From Microbacterium sp. 70-16 (GTDB lineage Bacteria; Actinomycetota; Actinomycetes; Actinomycetales; Microbacteriaceae): a stretch of 64,000 bases of DNA. The notes below the pieces were generated by a model. That model ran no database searches, was not told the origin of the DNA, and saw only the letters and a program-made list of their open reading frames with translations. How positions within the stretch are numbered: the stretch's first letter is position 1; every line of letters begins with the position of its first letter. This document shows, piece after piece, positions 63,168 through 64,000 of the stretch. The position numbers and the translations under genes were made by a program. The DNA lies in assembly GCF_001898315.1 (NCBI RefSeq), contig NZ_MKTQ01000014.1:124001-188000 (forward strand), given 5' to 3'.

Positions 63168-64000
63168 ATGGCGACATTCGGCACTCTCTCCGACCGGCTC
63201 ACAGAGACCTTCCGCAACCTCCGCACCAAGGGCAAGCTGACGCCCGCGGATGTCGACGGCACCGTCCGCGAGATCCGGCGCGCGCTGCTGGACGCCGACG
63301 TCGCGCTCGTCGTCGTGAAGGACTTCACGGCGAAGGTGCGCGAGCGCGCGCTCGGCGACGAGGTCAACAAGGCGCTGAACCCGGCCCAGCAGGTCGTGCA
63401 GATCGTCAACGAGGAGCTCATTGCGATCCTCGGCGGCCAGCAGCGTCGCCTGCAGTTCGCCAAGACCGCACCGACCGTCATCATGCTCGCCGGCCTGCAG
63501 GGCTCGGGCAAGACGACGTTCGCCGGCAAGCTCGCCAAGCAGCTTGAGAAGGACGGCCACACGCCGTTGCTGGTCGCCGCCGACCTGCAGCGCCCCAACG
63601 CCGTCAACCAGCTTCAGGTCGTCGCTCAGCAGGCCGGGGCGGCGATCTATGCGCCCGAGCCGGGCAACGGTGTCGGCAACCCCGTCAAGGTCGCCAAGGA
63701 CGGTGTCGAGACGGCCCGCCGGCAGCAGCACGACGTCGTCATCATCGACACCGCCGGCCGACTCGGTGTCGACGCAGAGCTCATGAAGCAGGCATCCGAC
63801 ATCCGCAAGGCGACCGATCCCGACGAGGTGCTGTTCGTCATCGACGCGATGATCGGTCAGGATGCCGTGAACACCGCCAAGGCGTTCCAGGACGGCGTCG
63901 ATTTCACCGGCGTCGTGCTCTCCAAGCTCGACGGTGACGCCCGCGGTGGCGCCGCGCTGTCGGTCGCGTCGGTGACCGGCCGCCCCATCATCTTCGCGTC
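63168..64000 (+). CDS. ffh: signal recognition particle protein Ffh (5' part, cut by window edge)
   Basis: The first 277 residues of the SRP GTPase. The N domain begins MATFGTLSDRLTETFRNL. The G domain has LAGLQGSGKTTFAGKLAKQL (P-loop), AADLQRPNAVNQL, IDTAGRLGVDAEL and LSKLDGDARGG. The RNA-binding M domain lies beyond the edge. A TAGAAT box (63153-63158) lies 9 bases before the ATG. It works with FtsY, encoded 4 kb upstream. Confidence 0.95.
   Translation, partial: MATFGTLSDRLTETFRNLRTKGKLTPADVDGTVREIRRALLDADVALVVVKDFTAKVRERALGDEVNKALNPAQQVVQIVNEELIAILGGQQRRLQFAKTAPTVIMLAGLQGSGKTTFAGKLAKQLEKDGHTPLLVAADLQRPNAVNQLQVVAQQAGAAIYAPEPGNGVGNPVKVAKDGVETARRQQHDVVIIDTAGRLGVDAELMKQASDIRKATDPDEVLFVIDAMIGQDAVNTAKAFQDGVDFTGVVLSKLDGDARGGAALSVASVTGRPIIFA

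Overview
The window is a high-GC (roughly 70% by eye), densely packed chromosomal segment of an actinomycete. Codon use, several protein families (DUF222/HNH, DUF3515, DUF4349, YceD-L32, MshD-like GNAT) and the many leaderless starts with a TAnnnT box about 6 nt before the start codon point to the Microbacteriaceae, most likely a Microbacterium-like organism. No plasmid, prophage or CRISPR signature is present. Most of the window is core metabolism and information processing, with a few accessory islands.

Layout. 1-5245: a 3-hydroxybutyrate/acetoacetate catabolic operon (3-hydroxybutyrate dehydrogenase, alpha/beta hydrolase, both CoA-transferase subunits, thiolase) with an inward-facing IclR regulator and a palindromic operator. 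5283-7115: a DUF222/HNH protein, a 39-residue Cys-rich protein and a small membrane protein. 7159-9341: trehalose synthesis (otsA-otsB). 9351-23602: branched-chain amino acid genes ilvD-ilvB-ilvN-ilvC, leuB and ilvE, interleaved with serA, small membrane proteins, a TetR/MFS efflux pair, a fumarylacetoacetase-fold hydrolase and a second MFS transporter. 23628-25336: gltX and tRNA-Gln(CTG). 25401-30296: accessory genes, including a GmrSD-like DUF262/DUF1524 protein, a probable 2-oxoglutarate/Fe(II) oxygenase and a heptad-repeat membrane protein. 30580-34718: the fructose PTS operon fruR-fruK-fruA-ptsH. 34790-37384: a metallo-beta-lactamase-fold protein, tRNA-Glu(CTC) and a sigma factor/DUF4349 pair. 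37497-38710: a TerC-family gene behind a likely Mn2+-sensing yybP-ykoY riboswitch. 38755-40905: leuCD behind a Leu-rich leader peptide. 40974-47911: envelope and cofactor genes (murA, plsC, gpsA, ddl, DUF3515 lipoprotein, thiL, rsmD, an acyltransferase). 48027-53181: recG, coaD, yceD, rpmF, rnc, mutM. 53254-54811: a GNAT protein and an unrecognised small-peptide locus. 54941-64000: smc, ftsY, a DUF2004-like protein, an NmrA-like protein, lipA-lipB, a TetR regulator and the 5' part of ffh.

Themes. Several genes feed leucine, isoleucine and valine synthesis. RNA-level control is visible twice: a translated Leu leader before leuC and an Mn2+ riboswitch before terC. Promoters are very regular: at least 17 start codons sit 6-7 nt after a TAnnnT box, and two divergent gene pairs share one symmetric -10 core. 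A 7-mer, GGATGCC/GGCATCC, recurs more than 100 times across the window, mostly within codons, and is the strongest whole-window signal not explained by the gene annotation. The least explained local element is the small-peptide locus at 54369-54879, which has near-consensus expression signals but no recognised product.
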